This document shows positions 28,406 to 38,360 of a DNA stretch of 64,000 bases, piece after piece. Within the stretch, counting starts at the first letter, position 1, and every line of letters begins with the position of its first letter. Source of the DNA: Halobacterium salinarum DSM 3754 (GTDB lineage: Archaea; Halobacteriota; Halobacteria; Halobacteriales; Halobacteriaceae); the NCBI RefSeq assembly GCF_008124605.1, contig NZ_VRYN01000001.1:794772-858771 (forward strand), in the 5' to 3' direction. Both the position numbers and the translations under genes were made by a program. The notes beneath the pieces were generated by a model that worked only from the letters and a program-made list of their open reading frames with translations, had not been told where the DNA came from and did no database searches.

Positions 28406-29551
28406 GTGACCTTCGACATCGTGGGCGCTGACGCCATCAAGCGCGGCCGGGCGACCGACGCGTACTTCGACCGCACGCTTGAGGCATTGGAGCACGCCGA
28501 CCGCAACCCCCAGGTGGTCGCAGAGGTCACCGCGGACCAGTTCCCCACCGGGGAGTTCGAAGTACTGGCCGGCCTGCAGGACGCCGCCGAGCTGCTCGCA
28601 GACGTCCCCGTCGACGTGCACGCGCTGCCGGAGGGCACCCTCTTCGATGGCGGGCCGGTGATGCGCATCACCGGCCCCTATCAGTCGTTCGCGCGCTACG
28701 AAACGGCGCTTTTGGGGTTCCTGTCCCACGCCTCCGGGATGGCGACCGCGGCGCTTGCGGCGCGCCGAGCCGCGCCCGACAGCCACCTGTTGAGCTTCGG
28801 CGCGCGCCACGTCCACCCGTCGATCGCCGCGGTCGTCGAGCGCGCCGCCCTCATCGGCGGGTTCGACGGCTTTTCACACGTCGCCGCCGGTGACGTCCTC
28901 GACCGGGAGCCCGGCGGCACCATGCCACACGCGCTGGTGATCTGTTTCGGTCGCGGCAACCAGGAGGCCGCGTGGCGGGCGTTCACCGACGGCGTCGGGG
29001 ACGACGTCCCGCGGATCGCGCTGTGTGACACGTACAGCGACGAGAAAGACGAGGTGTTGCGTGCGGTCGACGAACTCGGCGACGACCTCGATGCGGTTCG
29101 CCTCGACACCACGTCCTCGCGGCGCGGGGATTTCCGCCACATCGCGCGGGAGGTCCAGTGGGCGCTCGACGCCGGCGGGAACAGCGACGTGTCGGTGTTC
29201 GTCTCCGGCGGCTTGACACCCACTGACCTCCGCGGCCTCCGGGATGTCGTCGACGGGTTCGGCGTCGGCGGGTTCGTCTCGAACGCCACGCCCGTGGACT
29301 TCGGGTTGGATATCGTCGAGGTCGCGGGCGAACCCGCCGCCAAGCGCGGGAAGCTCTCGGGCACGAAGGCAGTGTACCGAACCCCCGACGGCGGCCACCA
29401 CGTCGCGCTGGCGAGCCAGCCGGCCCCCGCGGACGCAACCGCGTTGCTGGAGCCGCTGCTGGTGGACGGAACGGTCAGCATGGCGTTCGACATCGATGAC
29501 GCCGCGGCGCGCGCGCGTCAGGACGCCCGTGCCGTCTCGTTCAGGCAGTAA
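28406..29551 (+). CDS. Nicotinate phosphoribosyltransferase
   Basis: The product, about 381 residues, makes nicotinate mononucleotide from nicotinate and PRPP. Recognised segments are VVAEVTADQFPTGEFEVLAG, GGPVMRITGPY, LLSFGARHVHP (with the His that is phosphorylated or catalytic), DGFSHVAAG, RLDTTSSRRGD, VSGGLTP and a family-typical end. The start is the GTG in front of TFDIVGADAIKRGRATDAYF. A GTG ten codons earlier is the alternative. A nine-codon ATG frame (28380-28409) ends across this GTG. Nicotinamidase is encoded nearby. Confidence 0.9.
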   Translation: MTFDIVGADAIKRGRATDAYFDRTLEALEHADRNPQVVAEVTADQFPTGEFEVLAGLQDAAELLADVPVDVHALPEGTLFDGGPVMRITGPYQSFARYETALLGFLSHASGMATAALAARRAAPDSHLLSFGARHVHPSIAAVVERAALIGGFDGFSHVAAGDVLDREPGGTMPHALVICFGRGNQEAAWRAFTDGVGDDVPRIALCDTYSDEKDEVLRAVDELGDDLDAVRLDTTSSRRGDFRHIAREVQWALDAGGNSDVSVFVSGGLTPTDLRGLRDVVDGFGVGGFVSNATPVDFGLDIVEVAGEPAAKRGKLSGTKAVYRTPDGGHHVALASQPAPADATALLEPLLVDGTVSMAFDIDDAAARARQDARAVSFRQ

Positions 29552-30173
29552 GTTCTTCGACGGGGTCGTCCTCGTCGCCGGTCTCTCGGAACACCTGGCC
29601 TTCGAAGAGTGTCACCATCACGTCCTCGTCCTGCCACGCGCCGTCCGGGAGGTTCGCCTTCCGGCACGTGCGGTCGAGGTATTCGAACACGCTCCAGTCG
29701 TTCTCGACGGGGAGCGTGGGGTACATCCAGCCGTGTTGGCCGTCGCCGTCGATGGCGACGCCGTGGACGCCGAGCTCGATGTCCTCGATCGGGTCGTCAG
29801 TCAGTACGAGATTCGAAACCGTGCAGACGGAGACACGGATGTTCGGCAGTTCGGCGTCTTCGACCTCGGAGCCACAGGACGCCTCCGACGCCGCCTCGAT
29901 GGCGGCCTCGACGATCGCGTGCCCGAGTTGCTGGTCGTGGTTGCCGAGTTCATGGATGGAGCCGTGAGCGCCCGCACAGCCGCGCAGTCGACCCCGGCCC
30001 CTGGTGGATTCGAGGCGCACGAACGCGCTGGTGCGGTTGTAGAATGCGTCTCGCATGCTCCCTGGCTGTTCCCGTTGGCCGTTCTGGACGAACGCTTCCA
30101 CGGACTCCCGCGCGAGCTCGACCGTTCGAGCGCCGTCTTCGAAGGAAAGGATTACTGACTGGCCTTGGCCCAT
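29541..30173 (-). CDS. AMMECR1-domain protein
   Basis: The 210-residue soluble protein has the AMMECR1 layout: an N-terminal ARESVEAFVQNG helix, TSAFVRLESTRGRGRLRGCAGA (variant of the L-R-G-C-I-G motif), a middle IRVSVCTVSNLV strand and a C-terminal WMYPTLPVENDWSVFEYLDRT. The family is nearly universal in archaea and eukaryotes and probably enzymatic or RNA-related, but its role is unknown. The start MGQGQSVILSFEDGA is chosen by family length. Its 3' end overlaps the end of the convergent phosphoribosyltransferase gene by 11 bases. Confidence 0.87.
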   Translation of the reverse strand: MGQGQSVILSFEDGARTVELARESVEAFVQNGQREQPGSMRDAFYNRTSAFVRLESTRGRGRLRGCAGAHGSIHELGNHDQQLGHAIVEAAIEAASEASCGSEVEDAELPNIRVSVCTVSNLVLTDDPIEDIELGVHGVAIDGDGQHGWMYPTLPVENDWSVFEYLDRTCRKANLPDGAWQDEDVMVTLFEGQVFRETGDEDDPVEELTA

Positions 30174-30393
30174 ACGAAGCCTATTACGCCAACCACGGAC
30201 TTCAAGCCTTCCCTTGGTACTCAAAACCGTGAACAATTCCTATCTGGTATCTGTTACTTCTTGACGGAGTAAATATCCGACGACTGGAGAAGGGTGGTCG
30301 ACGTTTGATCCCGATACTGTTTTCTTCCAGTTCATTCTTCCTTCATATTTTTTGACGTGGTTGCGCCAGCCGTCCGGCTCACGGAACCGAACT
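30174..30393. other. AT-rich divergent intergenic region
   Basis: These 220 bases between the AMMECR1 gene and RNase P RNA contain no gene. They are clearly richer in A+T than the surroundings, with TTCATATTTTTTGACG at 30343-30358. CTTGAAG near 30200, read on the minus strand, is at promoter distance from the AMMECR1 start. No repeat or regulatory palindrome is evident. Confidence 0.6.
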
Positions 30394-30400
30394 GCTTAAC
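30394..30400 (+). promoter_or_regulatory. TATA element for RNase P RNA
   Basis: GCTTAAC lies about 25 bases before the estimated 5' end of RNase P RNA. Confidence 0.5.
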
Positions 30401-30417
30401 GACACACCGCTCATACA

Positions 30418-30795
30418 CTGACTGGGCAGAGGGAGCCCGGCTCCCGTGCCGTGAGGCATGAGGAAAGTCCCCCCACCCGTTCGGGCACGCGGCCGGACAC
30501 ACGTCCGGGGCGGGAGACCGCCGGCACTGGAACAGACACGACACGTCCCTCCCACACCGATGAGGCGCGCGACCCACCCCGAAAGGGACGGCAGTTAACC
30601 CGCCGAGGGCGTGGCCGCCACACCGGCGGCCACGGACCGGTGATCGACACCCCAATGGGAGGGGAGCGATGGAACGGCCAACCCCCGCCGGTGCAAGTCC
30701 ACGCGCGCATGGTAGCCCGAACCACCCGAAAGGGGCCGCGTGGACGCTCAGCCGAATGCCGGGCCGAACAGAAGGGGGCTTACTCCCCTCAGCTC
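30418..30795 (+). ncRNA. rnpB: RNase P RNA
   Basis: This is the catalytic RNA that removes tRNA 5' leaders. The conserved region I sequence GAGGAAAGTCC is at 30460-30470 and conserved region V, GAACAGAAGGGGGCTTA, is at 30767-30782. Together these form helix P4. GC-rich paired arms lie between. The size of about 375 bases suits an archaeal type A RNase P RNA. Outer ends are estimated from CTGA/TCAG and GGGAG/CTCCC pairing and may be off by about ten bases. A hairpin, GGCGAGCC/GGCTCGCC, follows at 30812-30829. Confidence 0.92.
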
Positions 30796-30927
30796 GTATC
30801 TCTTACAGTGGCGAGCCACCGGCTCGCCGTCGTAAAACCTACGCCAAAAACCGCGACGGCGACCGGCCACGCACGCTCGCGGTACTGCGGACAGGCCGGC
30901 TCCCCGCTGTGGTCCGGTAAGCCTGCC

Positions 30928-32031
30928 TCACTCGCTGAATCCGTCCTCCCAGCGGAAGGTCCCGTTTCGCTGGACGATCTCGCCGTCGACTTCCATGTAC
31001 GAGTCTTCGCTCACGTCGGTAATCATGTCCACGTGGACCGCGGACTCGTTGGCCTCGTCCTCGCTGCCAGCAGGGAAATTCGACTCGTAGGCGCGACCCA
31101 GCGCCAGGTGAATGGTGTCCCCCATCTTCTCGTCGAAGAGGATGGAGTCGGTGAACTGATCGATGCCGCGGTTCATGCCGATGCCGAGTTCGCCCAGGCG
31201 CTTCGCGCCCGCGTCGGTCTCCAGGATCTCGCCGACGACGCCCTCGTTTTGGGCGGCCGCGTAGTCGACGACCTCGCCGTCCTCGAACGTGAGGTGGACG
31301 CCCTGCACGCGCTCACCGCGGAGCGTCATCGGCACGTCGAAGTGCACCTCCCCCTCGGTCGCCGTCGGCGCGGTGAACACCTCTCCGGACGGCAGGTTGT
31401 GCGAATCGTAGGCGACCGACGCCGCGGAGTTCACGGCCTGCCGCCCCGCGATGCGCATGGTGAGGTCGGTGTCCTCGGTCACGAGCCGGACCTCACTGCC
31501 CTCGTCGAGGATCGTCTTCATGTTCGCCATCCGGTCGGCGAGCGCCTCCCAATCGCGCAACACGGCGTCGTACACGAACTCCTGGTACGCCGCAAACGAC
31601 ATGTTCGCCTGCTGGGCCAGCGACCGCGTCGGGTGGACGGTCTTCACCCAGTCGGTGTCCATCCGGGCCTCGCGGATCTCACCGTGGGCCGTGTTGTAGG
31701 CCTCCCGGGTCGTGGCGGGCACGTCGGCCGCTGCGCTGGTGTTGCGCCCGCCGCCGATGAACAGACAGACGTCGGCGTGCTCCACGAGCGCGCGCTCGTG
31801 AGCGGGGTCCGCGTCGAAGTCCCCCTCGTGGCCCAACTGGTAGGCGCGATCGATCTCGCCGGAGGCGTACGTCGTGACGAGGTTCGCGCCGCGCTCGCCG
31901 ACCCGCTCGGCGACCGCAACGGCGAGCTCGTGGGCGTCCGGACCGACGCTCAACACGACGTTGTCGCCGGCCTCGATGCGCGCGCTCCAGTCGACCAGTA
32001 CCTCGGCGTGTTCCTCGACGCGGGGGTCCAT
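30928..32031 (-). CDS. M29-family (AmpS/AmpT) metallo-aminopeptidase
   Basis: The 367-residue product matches thermophilic-type aminopeptidases of family M29, which trim N-terminal residues from peptides in the cytosol. Family segments include NVVLSVGPDAHELAVAVAE, LPSGEVFTAPTATEG (metal-binding Glu), GRAYESNFPAGSED (His and Tyr region in relatives) and ESAVHVDMITD (metal-binding His/Asp). These contain the expected Glu, His and Asp metal ligands. With the peptide importer encoded elsewhere in the window it could take part in peptide use, but no operon link is visible. Confidence 0.9.
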   Translation of the reverse strand: MDPRVEEHAEVLVDWSARIEAGDNVVLSVGPDAHELAVAVAERVGERGANLVTTYASGEIDRAYQLGHEGDFDADPAHERALVEHADVCLFIGGGRNTSAAADVPATTREAYNTAHGEIREARMDTDWVKTVHPTRSLAQQANMSFAAYQEFVYDAVLRDWEALADRMANMKTILDEGSEVRLVTEDTDLTMRIAGRQAVNSAASVAYDSHNLPSGEVFTAPTATEGEVHFDVPMTLRGERVQGVHLTFEDGEVVDYAAAQNEGVVGEILETDAGAKRLGELGIGMNRGIDQFTDSILFDEKMGDTIHLALGRAYESNFPAGSEDEANESAVHVDMITDVSEDSYMEVDGEIVQRNGTFRWEDGFSE

Positions 32032-32087
32032 ACTCGCAGTCCGTCGGCCACCAGAAAAAGCGGTCGGGTTCCGGGCGATGGCGGTGG

Positions 32088-34733
32088 TTACTCGTAGATA
32101 ATGACGGTGCCGAACGACGCCTCGATGACGGTCACTTCCTCGCCCGAGGACGCTCGATACTCCTCGGTGACGGTCAGCCAGTCGGCGTCCAGGTCGAAGG
32201 ACTCGCCGTCGGCCTCGACGGTGACGGTGTCACCGGAATGGATCTGCGCCTGGATCGCCGCCGGGTCGGCCGCCGCGATGGCTTCCATGACGGTGCCGGC
32301 GTCGCTGCGGAACTCCGGGCCGATCTCCGAGTCGTCGCCGTCGACGTCGACGGGCACGAGTTCGACGCCCGGCCGCCCATCGATCAGTCGGATCGGGGCG
32401 TTGACCGTCTCGCTGAGGTCGTAGGTGTCCAGCCTGGCGGCGTCGTCGTCGCTGTCGTCGAAGTACAGCTCCACGCGGTCGAGGTCCGCGTTCAACGGCA
32501 TCCCCTGGTCGGATTTCCAGGCGCGGATCTCGCGGGCGACCTCCGCGATGCGTTTGCCCGCCAGCTCGGCGTCGGCGTCGCGGTACTCGACGCTCGGGAA
32601 CGTCGCGGCGTGCACGCTGCCCTCGGTGCCCGGCAGCGACTGCCAGATCTCCTCGGTGGCGTGCGGGCTGAACGGCGCGAGCAGTCGCGTGACCGCCGTC
32701 ACCGCCGTGTACAGCGTGTGCTCGGCGGCGGCGCGCTCACCCGGGCGGCCGTTGTACAGCCGCCCCTTCACGAGCTCGACGTAGTCGTCGGCGAGGTCCT
32801 CCCAAGCGAACTCCCGGAGGCTGCGCAGCGCCCGGTCGAAGCGGTACTCGCTCATGGCTTCGTCGACGTCCTCGCAGACCGTCGACAGCTCCGAGAGCAG
32901 CCAGCGGTCGGCGTCCCGGTAGGCCGGGTCCTGGATGGCGGGCGTGTCCTCGTCGAAATGCCCCGTCGAGAACTTCGTGATGTTCCAGAGCTTCGTCAGG
33001 AACCGGGAGGCGGATTTGACCTCCTTCCACTGGAACTGCACGTCGCTTCCCGGGCGGCCCCCGAGCGCCAGCGCCTGTCGCACGGCGTCCGCGGAGTACT
33101 CCGCGATCGCCTCGTCGGGCTGCACGAAGTTCCCCCGTGACTTCGACATCTTGTTGCCGTCCTCGCCGAACACCATGCCGTTGACGAGCACGTCGTCCCA
33201 GGGCTGTTCGTCGGTGAGCGCGCCCGTCCGCAGCAGCGTGTAGAACGCCCACGTGCGAATGATGTCGTGGCCCTGTGGTCGGAGATCAACCGATTCGAAC
33301 TCGTCGAGGGTGGTCCCCTCGGGCCACCCCGACAGGTGTAGGGGCGTGATCGAGGAGTCCATCCACGTGTCCATCACGTCCGTCTCACCGGCCCAGTCGT
33401 CACCGCCACACTCCGGGCAGGCCTCGACAGCCGGATCGTCCTCGGTGGGGTCGACGGGTGCCTGTTCGCGGCCGGCGATCTCCCAGTGGCCACACTCGTT
33501 GCACTCCCACGCCGGGATCGGGGTGGCGAAGACCCGCTGCCGGGAGATCACCCAGTCCCAGTCCATGCCCTCGGTCCACTCCACGAGCCGCTCGTGCATG
33601 TGCTCGGGCACCCACTCCGCGTCCGCCGCGGCGTCCAGGATGCGGTCCTGGTCGACCTCCACGAACCACTGTTCTTTCGAGAGGATCTCGATGGCGGTGT
33701 CACAGCGCCAGCAGGACCCGACGCTCTGCTCGGTGGGTTCCGTGTCGTTGAGATACCCCTGGTCGTCGAGTTCCTCGGCGACCTGGGTTTTCGCGTCGTC
33801 GATGGCGAGCCCGGCGAACTCCCCGGCGGCCTCGTTCAGGTGTCCGTCCTCGGTGAACACCGTGCGGAGGTCGAGGTCGTGGTCCATCCACCACTCGACG
33901 TCCTGTTTGTCCCCGAACGTACAGACCATGACCGCGCCCGATCCGAAGTCAGCATCGACGTCGTCGTCGGCGAGCAGTTCGACGTCCTGGCCGAACAGCG
34001 GCACCTCGAAGGTGTCCCCGATGCGGTCGGCGTAGCGGTCGTCGTCGGGGCTGACGACGATCCCGACGCAGGCCGCCAGCAGCTCGGGGCGGGTCGTCGC
34101 GATCTCGATGTCGCCGTTGTCCACGCCGTCGAACGTGACGTAATGCAGCGTTCCCTCGCGGTCGATGTTCTCGACTTCCGCGTCGGCGATGGCGGTCTCA
34201 CAGCGCGGACACCAGTTCACCGGATGTTCGTCGCGGTAGACCATGCCGGCGTCGGCCATCTCCGAGAACGACTCCTGGGTTTTCCCCCAGTACTCGGGGT
34301 CCATCGTCCGGTACTCGGAGTCCCAGTCCTGGGAGAACCCGAGTTCCTGCATCGTCGCTTTCATCTCGTCGATGCGGTCCTCGGTCCAGTCGATACACAT
34401 CTCCCGGAACTCGTCGCTGGGGACGTCCGTGCGGTGGATGTCGTTGACTTCCTCGACTTTCACCTCCGTGGGGAGGCCGTGGCAGTCCCATCCCTGCGGG
34501 AACAGCACGGCGTCGCCTTTCAGGCGGCGGTATCGGGCGACGAAGTCGATGTACGACCACCCGAGCGCGTGCCCGAGGTGGAGGTTCCCCGAGGGGTACG
34601 GCGGCGGCGTGTCGATGACGTATTGGGTGTCCGACTTGCTGGGGTCGAACCGATACACGTCGCGTTCCTGCCACTCGTCTTGCCACTTCGGTTCGATGCT
34701 GTTGGGGTCGTAGCTGTCCGGAAGCTCTGTCAT
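32088..34733 (-). CDS. valS: Valyl-tRNA synthetase
   Basis: The 881-residue class I synthetase charges tRNA-Val. The HIGH box is HLGH at 52-55 (in [15 protein letters not shown]) and the KMSKS loop is at 528-532 (KMSKSRGN). The editing domain CP1 contains [12 protein letters not shown]. Zn knuckles CPRC/C and CNECGHW plus CPECGGDDW are present. Length is normal for archaeal ValRS. The C-terminus is short without a long coiled coil, as in archaea. The gene is transcribed alone. Confidence 0.96.
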   Translation of the reverse strand: MTELPDSYDPNSIEPKWQDEWQERDVYRFDPSKSDTQYVIDTPPPYPSGNLHLGHALGWSYIDFVARYRRLKGDAVLFPQGWDCHGLPTEVKVEEVNDIHRTDVPSDEFREMCIDWTEDRIDEMKATMQELGFSQDWDSEYRTMDPEYWGKTQESFSEMADAGMVYRDEHPVNWCPRCETAIADAEVENIDREGTLHYVTFDGVDNGDIEIATTRPELLAACVGIVVSPDDDRYADRIGDTFEVPLFGQDVELLADDDVDADFGSGAVMVCTFGDKQDVEWWMDHDLDLRTVFTEDGHLNEAAGEFAGLAIDDAKTQVAEELDDQGYLNDTEPTEQSVGSCWRCDTAIEILSKEQWFVEVDQDRILDAAADAEWVPEHMHERLVEWTEGMDWDWVISRQRVFATPIPAWECNECGHWEIAGREQAPVDPTEDDPAVEACPECGGDDWAGETDVMDTWMDSSITPLHLSGWPEGTTLDEFESVDLRPQGHDIIRTWAFYTLLRTGALTDEQPWDDVLVNGMVFGEDGNKMSKSRGNFVQPDEAIAEYSADAVRQALALGGRPGSDVQFQWKEVKSASRFLTKLWNITKFSTGHFDEDTPAIQDPAYRDADRWLLSELSTVCEDVDEAMSEYRFDRALRSLREFAWEDLADDYVELVKGRLYNGRPGERAAAEHTLYTAVTAVTRLLAPFSPHATEEIWQSLPGTEGSVHAATFPSVEYRDADAELAGKRIAEVAREIRAWKSDQGMPLNADLDRVELYFDDSDDDAARLDTYDLSETVNAPIRLIDGRPGVELVPVDVDGDDSEIGPEFRSDAGTVMEAIAAADPAAIQAQIHSGDTVTVEADGESFDLDADWLTVTEEYRASSGEEVTVIEASFGTVIIYE

Positions 34734-34994
34734 GGGTACCTAGCGGGGCGTCGGTCGCGCTGCTGGCCGGTGTGTCGGGTTCGCGGCCCGAGAAATCGAT
34801 TTACACACGTACTACGGTGGAACCGACGCGCATACCTCCGAAGTGCGGTGGCGCGGTGATAAACCTTCCCGTCCGTGTGCGGTTCGCCGACGGATTCGGG
34901 CGGTTGGGCTGTTGGCAGCGGTGTCTGCCGACGCTGCGCGCAGCGTTTGTGTGCGCGCTCGTGTCCCCGTTCGAAAAATCGACGCGCTTTTGTA

Positions 34995-35011
34995 TTTTAG
35001 GTGGGCCAAAA
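34995..35011 (+). promoter_or_regulatory. Putative iron-regulator operator (imperfect)
   Basis: TTTTAGGTGGGCCAAAA lies 6-22 bases before the ATG at 35017. It keeps the TTTAGG half and a CC-AAA half of the TTTAGG-N4-CCTAAA dyad seen perfectly at 44456 and 45425. Such dyads are bound by DtxR-type iron repressors (Idr/SirR in haloarchaea). Binding would block the transcription start of the importer operon. Confidence 0.6.
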
Positions 35012-35016
35012 CCAAT

Positions 35017-36153
35017 ATGCAACGACGAGCGTTCCTCAAAGCGGGCAGTGCCGCAACGCTTGCGGGTCTCCTCGCGGGCTGTTCGAGCCCGGATTCCGAC
35101 GCCGAATCCACGTCCACGGCAGCCGACTCCGCCACGGCCACCGCCGACGAAACGACCGCCGGCTCCGGGTCGTACTCCGTCTCGATGGAGCCGGTCGGCG
35201 ACGTCGAGTTCGACGCCGTCCCCGACACGGTCGCCGTCTACGAGTCCGGCTACGCCGACATGGTGGTCGCGCTCGGACACGGGGACGCCCTCACAGCCGT
35301 CGGCAACAGCGACCGCTTCCACACCGACGCCTACGACGCCCTCGACGGCGTCAGCGTCGACACGTCCGCGCTCGTCGATCTCGTCGACGCCGGCGTCACC
35401 CGTGAGACGCTGCTCGACCTCGATCCGGACGTCTACCTCATGGATCCGAACTGGCTCACGAGCACCTTCGAGTTGGACCGCGGGGACATCGACTTCCTCA
35501 CCCAACGGTCCGCACCGTTCCTCGGAAACACCATCTTCCGGCGCACCGACGCCTGGCACGACTACGACTACTACTCGCTGTACGAGGCCTTCGAGACGGT
35601 TGCGGAACTCTTCGACGAAACCGACCGGTTCGACGCCTTCCAGTCGTTCCACGACAGCGCGCTTGACCGCCTCGAAACCGCCCTCCCGAGCGAGGGGCCA
35701 CGCGGCGCGCTCGTCTGGGGCGGCTCCAACGAACCGACCTCGTTCTCGCCGTACCTCCTCAGCGGCGCTGGTACCAACAAAAAGCCGTTTCACGACCTCA
35801 ACGTCCGTGACGCCATCGCCGACTCCGGCATCGACGCGCTCTCGCAGAGCCAGCGCTCGGAGATCGACGCCGAAACGCTGCTCAACGTCGACCCTGACGT
35901 GTTGTTCGTGCGCGGCCACGAGGACAAGACCGCAGCCGAGTTCCAGGACACCGTCGTCTCGTTCCTGCAGAACCACGACACCGCGGGCCGCATCACCGCC
36001 GTCGAGAACGGCGACGTCTACCGCGGCGGCCCCATCTACCTCGGCCCCATCCAGCACCTGTTCCTCACGGAACGCCTCGCGACCGCCCTCTACGACCAGG
36101 TCACCACCACACTGTTCGACCGCACCGAACTCGCGTCGATAATCACCGACTAG
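35017..36153 (+). CDS. Iron-siderophore/corrinoid ABC transporter binding lipoprotein
   Basis: The 378-residue periplasmic-binding protein of the FecB/BtuF fold has a twin-arginine signal (MQRRAFLKAG, Arg3-Arg4) and a lipobox with Cys22 (LLAGC). The mature N-terminus is a Ser/Thr/Ala-rich linker. Fold features are DTVAVYESGYADMVVALGHG, LLDLDPDVYLMDP and LLNVDPDVLFVRGHED. The ligand is probably a ferric siderophore, judged from the iron operator. Cobalamin or heme are alternatives. It starts a three-gene operon with permease and ATPase, 7 and 2 bases apart. Confidence 0.9.
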   Translation: MQRRAFLKAGSAATLAGLLAGCSSPDSDAESTSTAADSATATADETTAGSGSYSVSMEPVGDVEFDAVPDTVAVYESGYADMVVALGHGDALTAVGNSDRFHTDAYDALDGVSVDTSALVDLVDAGVTRETLLDLDPDVYLMDPNWLTSTFELDRGDIDFLTQRSAPFLGNTIFRRTDAWHDYDYYSLYEAFETVAELFDETDRFDAFQSFHDSALDRLETALPSEGPRGALVWGGSNEPTSFSPYLLSGAGTNKKPFHDLNVRDAIADSGIDALSQSQRSEIDAETLLNVDPDVLFVRGHEDKTAAEFQDTVVSFLQNHDTAGRITAVENGDVYRGGPIYLGPIQHLFLTERLATALYDQVTTTLFDRTELASIITD

Positions 36154-36160
36154 CACCACG

Positions 36161-37282
36161 ATGTCACGCCAGTCCCGCACGCGAACCGGCCTCCGTCCCA
36201 GCTTCGACGGGGCCCTCGCCGGCATCGCCGTCGCCAGCACGGCCGCCGTCGTGCTGGGCGCGCTCGTGCAAGTCCGCTACGGCGGCTACCAGATGCCGCT
36301 GGAAACGGTGTGGCGGGCGCTGTTCGACCGCGCCGTCTGGACGAACCCCGACGTGCTCGCAACCATCCTGCTCGGCGACGGCCACGCGGAACTCCTCGGC
36401 GTCTACCACGACACCGCAGTGCTCTCGGACGCGACCGCCGTCGTCTGGACCCAGCGCCTCCCGCGAGTCGTCGTCGCCGTCTTCGTCGGCGCGAACCTCG
36501 CCGTCGCCGGCGCGATCTTCCAGGCCATCACCCGCAACGAGCTCGCCAGCCCCTACATCCTCGGCGTCTCGTCGGGTGCCGGGTTCGCCGTCGTCATCAC
36601 GATCGTGTTCTCGCTTGGCACCTCCCTCCTGCCGGTCGCGGCAGCCCTCGGCGGCACGGGCGCGTTCCTCCTCGTATACGCCGTCGCCTGGCGCGGTGGC
36701 ACCACGCCCGTCCGGCTGGTGCTTGCCGGCGTCGTCGTCGGCACCGTCTTCAACAGCCTCCAGACCGGCGTCTTCTACTTCATCGACTCCAACGGCGCGA
36801 TGCGCACCGCCGTCTCCTGGCTGGCCGGCACCCTCACGGGCGTCGGCTGGACGGACGTCGAATTGATCGTCGTTCCCACGCTGCTCGTGGTGCCGGTCGC
36901 GCTCACCGCGGCCCGCCATCTCGACGTGCTGTTGCTCGGGGAGCGCCGCGCCCGCGCGCTCGGCATGCGTGTCGAAACCATCCGGTTCGGGCTGTCGGTA
37001 CTCGCCATCCTCGCGACAGCCGCCGCCGTCTCCGTCGCCGGGCTCGTCGGGTTCGTCGGGCTCGTGGTGCCACACGCCGTCAGGACCGTCGTCGGCAGCG
37101 ACTACCGCCGGCTGCTGGTGGGCTGTCTGTTCGCCGGCCCCGCGCTCGTCGTCGTCGCGGACGTGATCGCGCGCCTGGGCCTCGGCGGCGTCCAGGTCCC
37201 CGTCGGCGTCGTCACCGGGCTCGTCGGCGGCCCGTACTTCCTGCTTTTGCTCCGCCGCACCGAATCATTCAACGAGTTCTAA
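36161..37282 (+). CDS. FecCD/BtuC-family ABC permease
   Basis: The 373-residue membrane protein has about ten helices. Hallmarks include LPRVVVAVFVGANLAVAGAI, the NELASPYILGVSSGAG segment, GERRARALGMRVE (ATPase-coupling loop) and GLVGFVGLVVPHAVR with the GGPYFL motif near the C-terminus. It forms a homodimeric channel for the substrate delivered by the upstream binding protein. Paralogous to the gene at 42212-43291. Confidence 0.93.
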   Translation: MSRQSRTRTGLRPSFDGALAGIAVASTAAVVLGALVQVRYGGYQMPLETVWRALFDRAVWTNPDVLATILLGDGHAELLGVYHDTAVLSDATAVVWTQRLPRVVVAVFVGANLAVAGAIFQAITRNELASPYILGVSSGAGFAVVITIVFSLGTSLLPVAAALGGTGAFLLVYAVAWRGGTTPVRLVLAGVVVGTVFNSLQTGVFYFIDSNGAMRTAVSWLAGTLTGVGWTDVELIVVPTLLVVPVALTAARHLDVLLLGERRARALGMRVETIRFGLSVLAILATAAAVSVAGLVGFVGLVVPHAVRTVVGSDYRRLLVGCLFAGPALVVVADVIARLGLGGVQVPVGVVTGLVGGPYFLLLLRRTESFNEF

Positions 37283-37284
37283 CC

Positions 37285-38106
37285 ATGCCACAGCGACCAC
37301 ACACCGACACCGACGAAGACCCCGTGGAGTCGGCCGCAGTGCTCGGCACCGACCTCGAACTCGGGTACGGCGACACCACCGTCGTCGACTGCGCGGACAT
37401 CGTCGTGCCCGCCGGCGAAGTCACGGCGCTCGTGGGCCCCAACGGCTCCGGCAAATCCACGCTGCTGAAGGGGTTCTCCGCGGAGCTGGCCCCGGACGCC
37501 GGCACCGTTCTGCTCGACGGGACCGCAGTCCACGACCGCTCGCCGAAACAACTCGCCAGCGAACTCGGCCTGCTCGCACAGGAGAACGACGCGCCCGGCG
37601 GGCTCACCGTCGGCGACCTCGTCACCCACGGCCGCTACCCCCATCGGGGGTTCCTCGACGCCCTCAACGACGCCGACCACGCGGCCATCGACCGCGCCAT
37701 CGACCTCGCCGGCGTCGAGCACCTCCGGGACACCGCGCTCTCGGAGCTCTCCGGCGGCCAGAAACAGCTCGCGTTCGTCGCCATGGCGCTGGCACAAGAC
37801 ACCGACGTACTGTTGTTAGACGAACCGACGACGTATCTGGACCTGCACCACCAACTCCGCGTGATGGAGGTCGTCCGCACCCTCAACGAGGACCGCGATG
37901 TGACCGTCTGTGTGGTGCTCCACGACCTCCAGCAGGCCGCGCGGTTCGCGGACTACCTCGTCGCCCTCGATGACGGCACCGTCTACGACTGGGGGCCGCC
38001 CGAGGACGTGGTCACGGAGGACCTGCTCGCGGACGTGTTCGGCGTCGACGCCGCCGTCAGCTACGACGACGAACCCCGCATCGTGCCGCGCCGGGCGCTC
38101 GACTGA
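37285..38106 (+). CDS. FecE/FhuC-family ABC ATPase
   Basis: The 273-residue ATPase has Walker A GPNGSGKS (51-58), Q-loop LLAQEND, signature LSGGQKQ, Walker B VLLLDEP with TTYLDLHHQL, and H-loop VLHDLQQA. Typical iron-siderophore/B12 type spacing. It powers import through the permease encoded just upstream. An acidic N-terminal extension of about 18 residues precedes the domain, as is common in haloarchaea. Confidence 0.94.
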   Translation: MPQRPHTDTDEDPVESAAVLGTDLELGYGDTTVVDCADIVVPAGEVTALVGPNGSGKSTLLKGFSAELAPDAGTVLLDGTAVHDRSPKQLASELGLLAQENDAPGGLTVGDLVTHGRYPHRGFLDALNDADHAAIDRAIDLAGVEHLRDTALSELSGGQKQLAFVAMALAQDTDVLLLDEPTTYLDLHHQLRVMEVVRTLNEDRDVTVCVVLHDLQQAARFADYLVALDDGTVYDWGPPEDVVTEDLLADVFGVDAAVSYDDEPRIVPRRALD

Positions 38107-38258
38107 CACTCCAGTTCGTCGACGCGGCCCCGGCGTTCTCGGAGTCCGTCGTGCAAGTCAGCCGGAGACGGCGGGCTGGTGTCTGCGGCTGTCACGCCGG
38201 CGAGCGCGGTGAGGGGCGCGGTCAGCGCGGTGGCGGCGCCGAGCACCAGCCCCCACAT
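38061..38258 (-). CDS. Possible small membrane or exported peptide
   Basis: The 65-residue frame opens with a hydrophobic segment (MWGLVLGAATALTAPLTALA) followed by a charged tail. It overlaps the end of the convergent ATPase gene by 46 bases. It occupies most of the otherwise empty 38107-38360 interval. No homologue is recalled, so it may be a chance frame in GC-rich DNA. Confidence 0.3.
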   Translation of the reverse strand: MWGLVLGAATALTAPLTALAGVTAADTSPPSPADLHDGLRERRGRVDELECQSSARRGTMRGSSS

Positions 38259-38360
38259 CGGAACGTTCGCATCCCCGAGGGCTAACGCGTCCCGGCCGTA
38301 GTTTCGCTGTGTGTCGCGACCAACCGCAACCCCTACTTACCGCGCCCGGAACTGCTACCC

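Noticed and set aside
34801-36240. 479-codon minus-strand frame opposite the iron-binding lipoprotein
   Set aside because: Shadow of a gene with Tat signal, lipobox and binding fold in the other strand.
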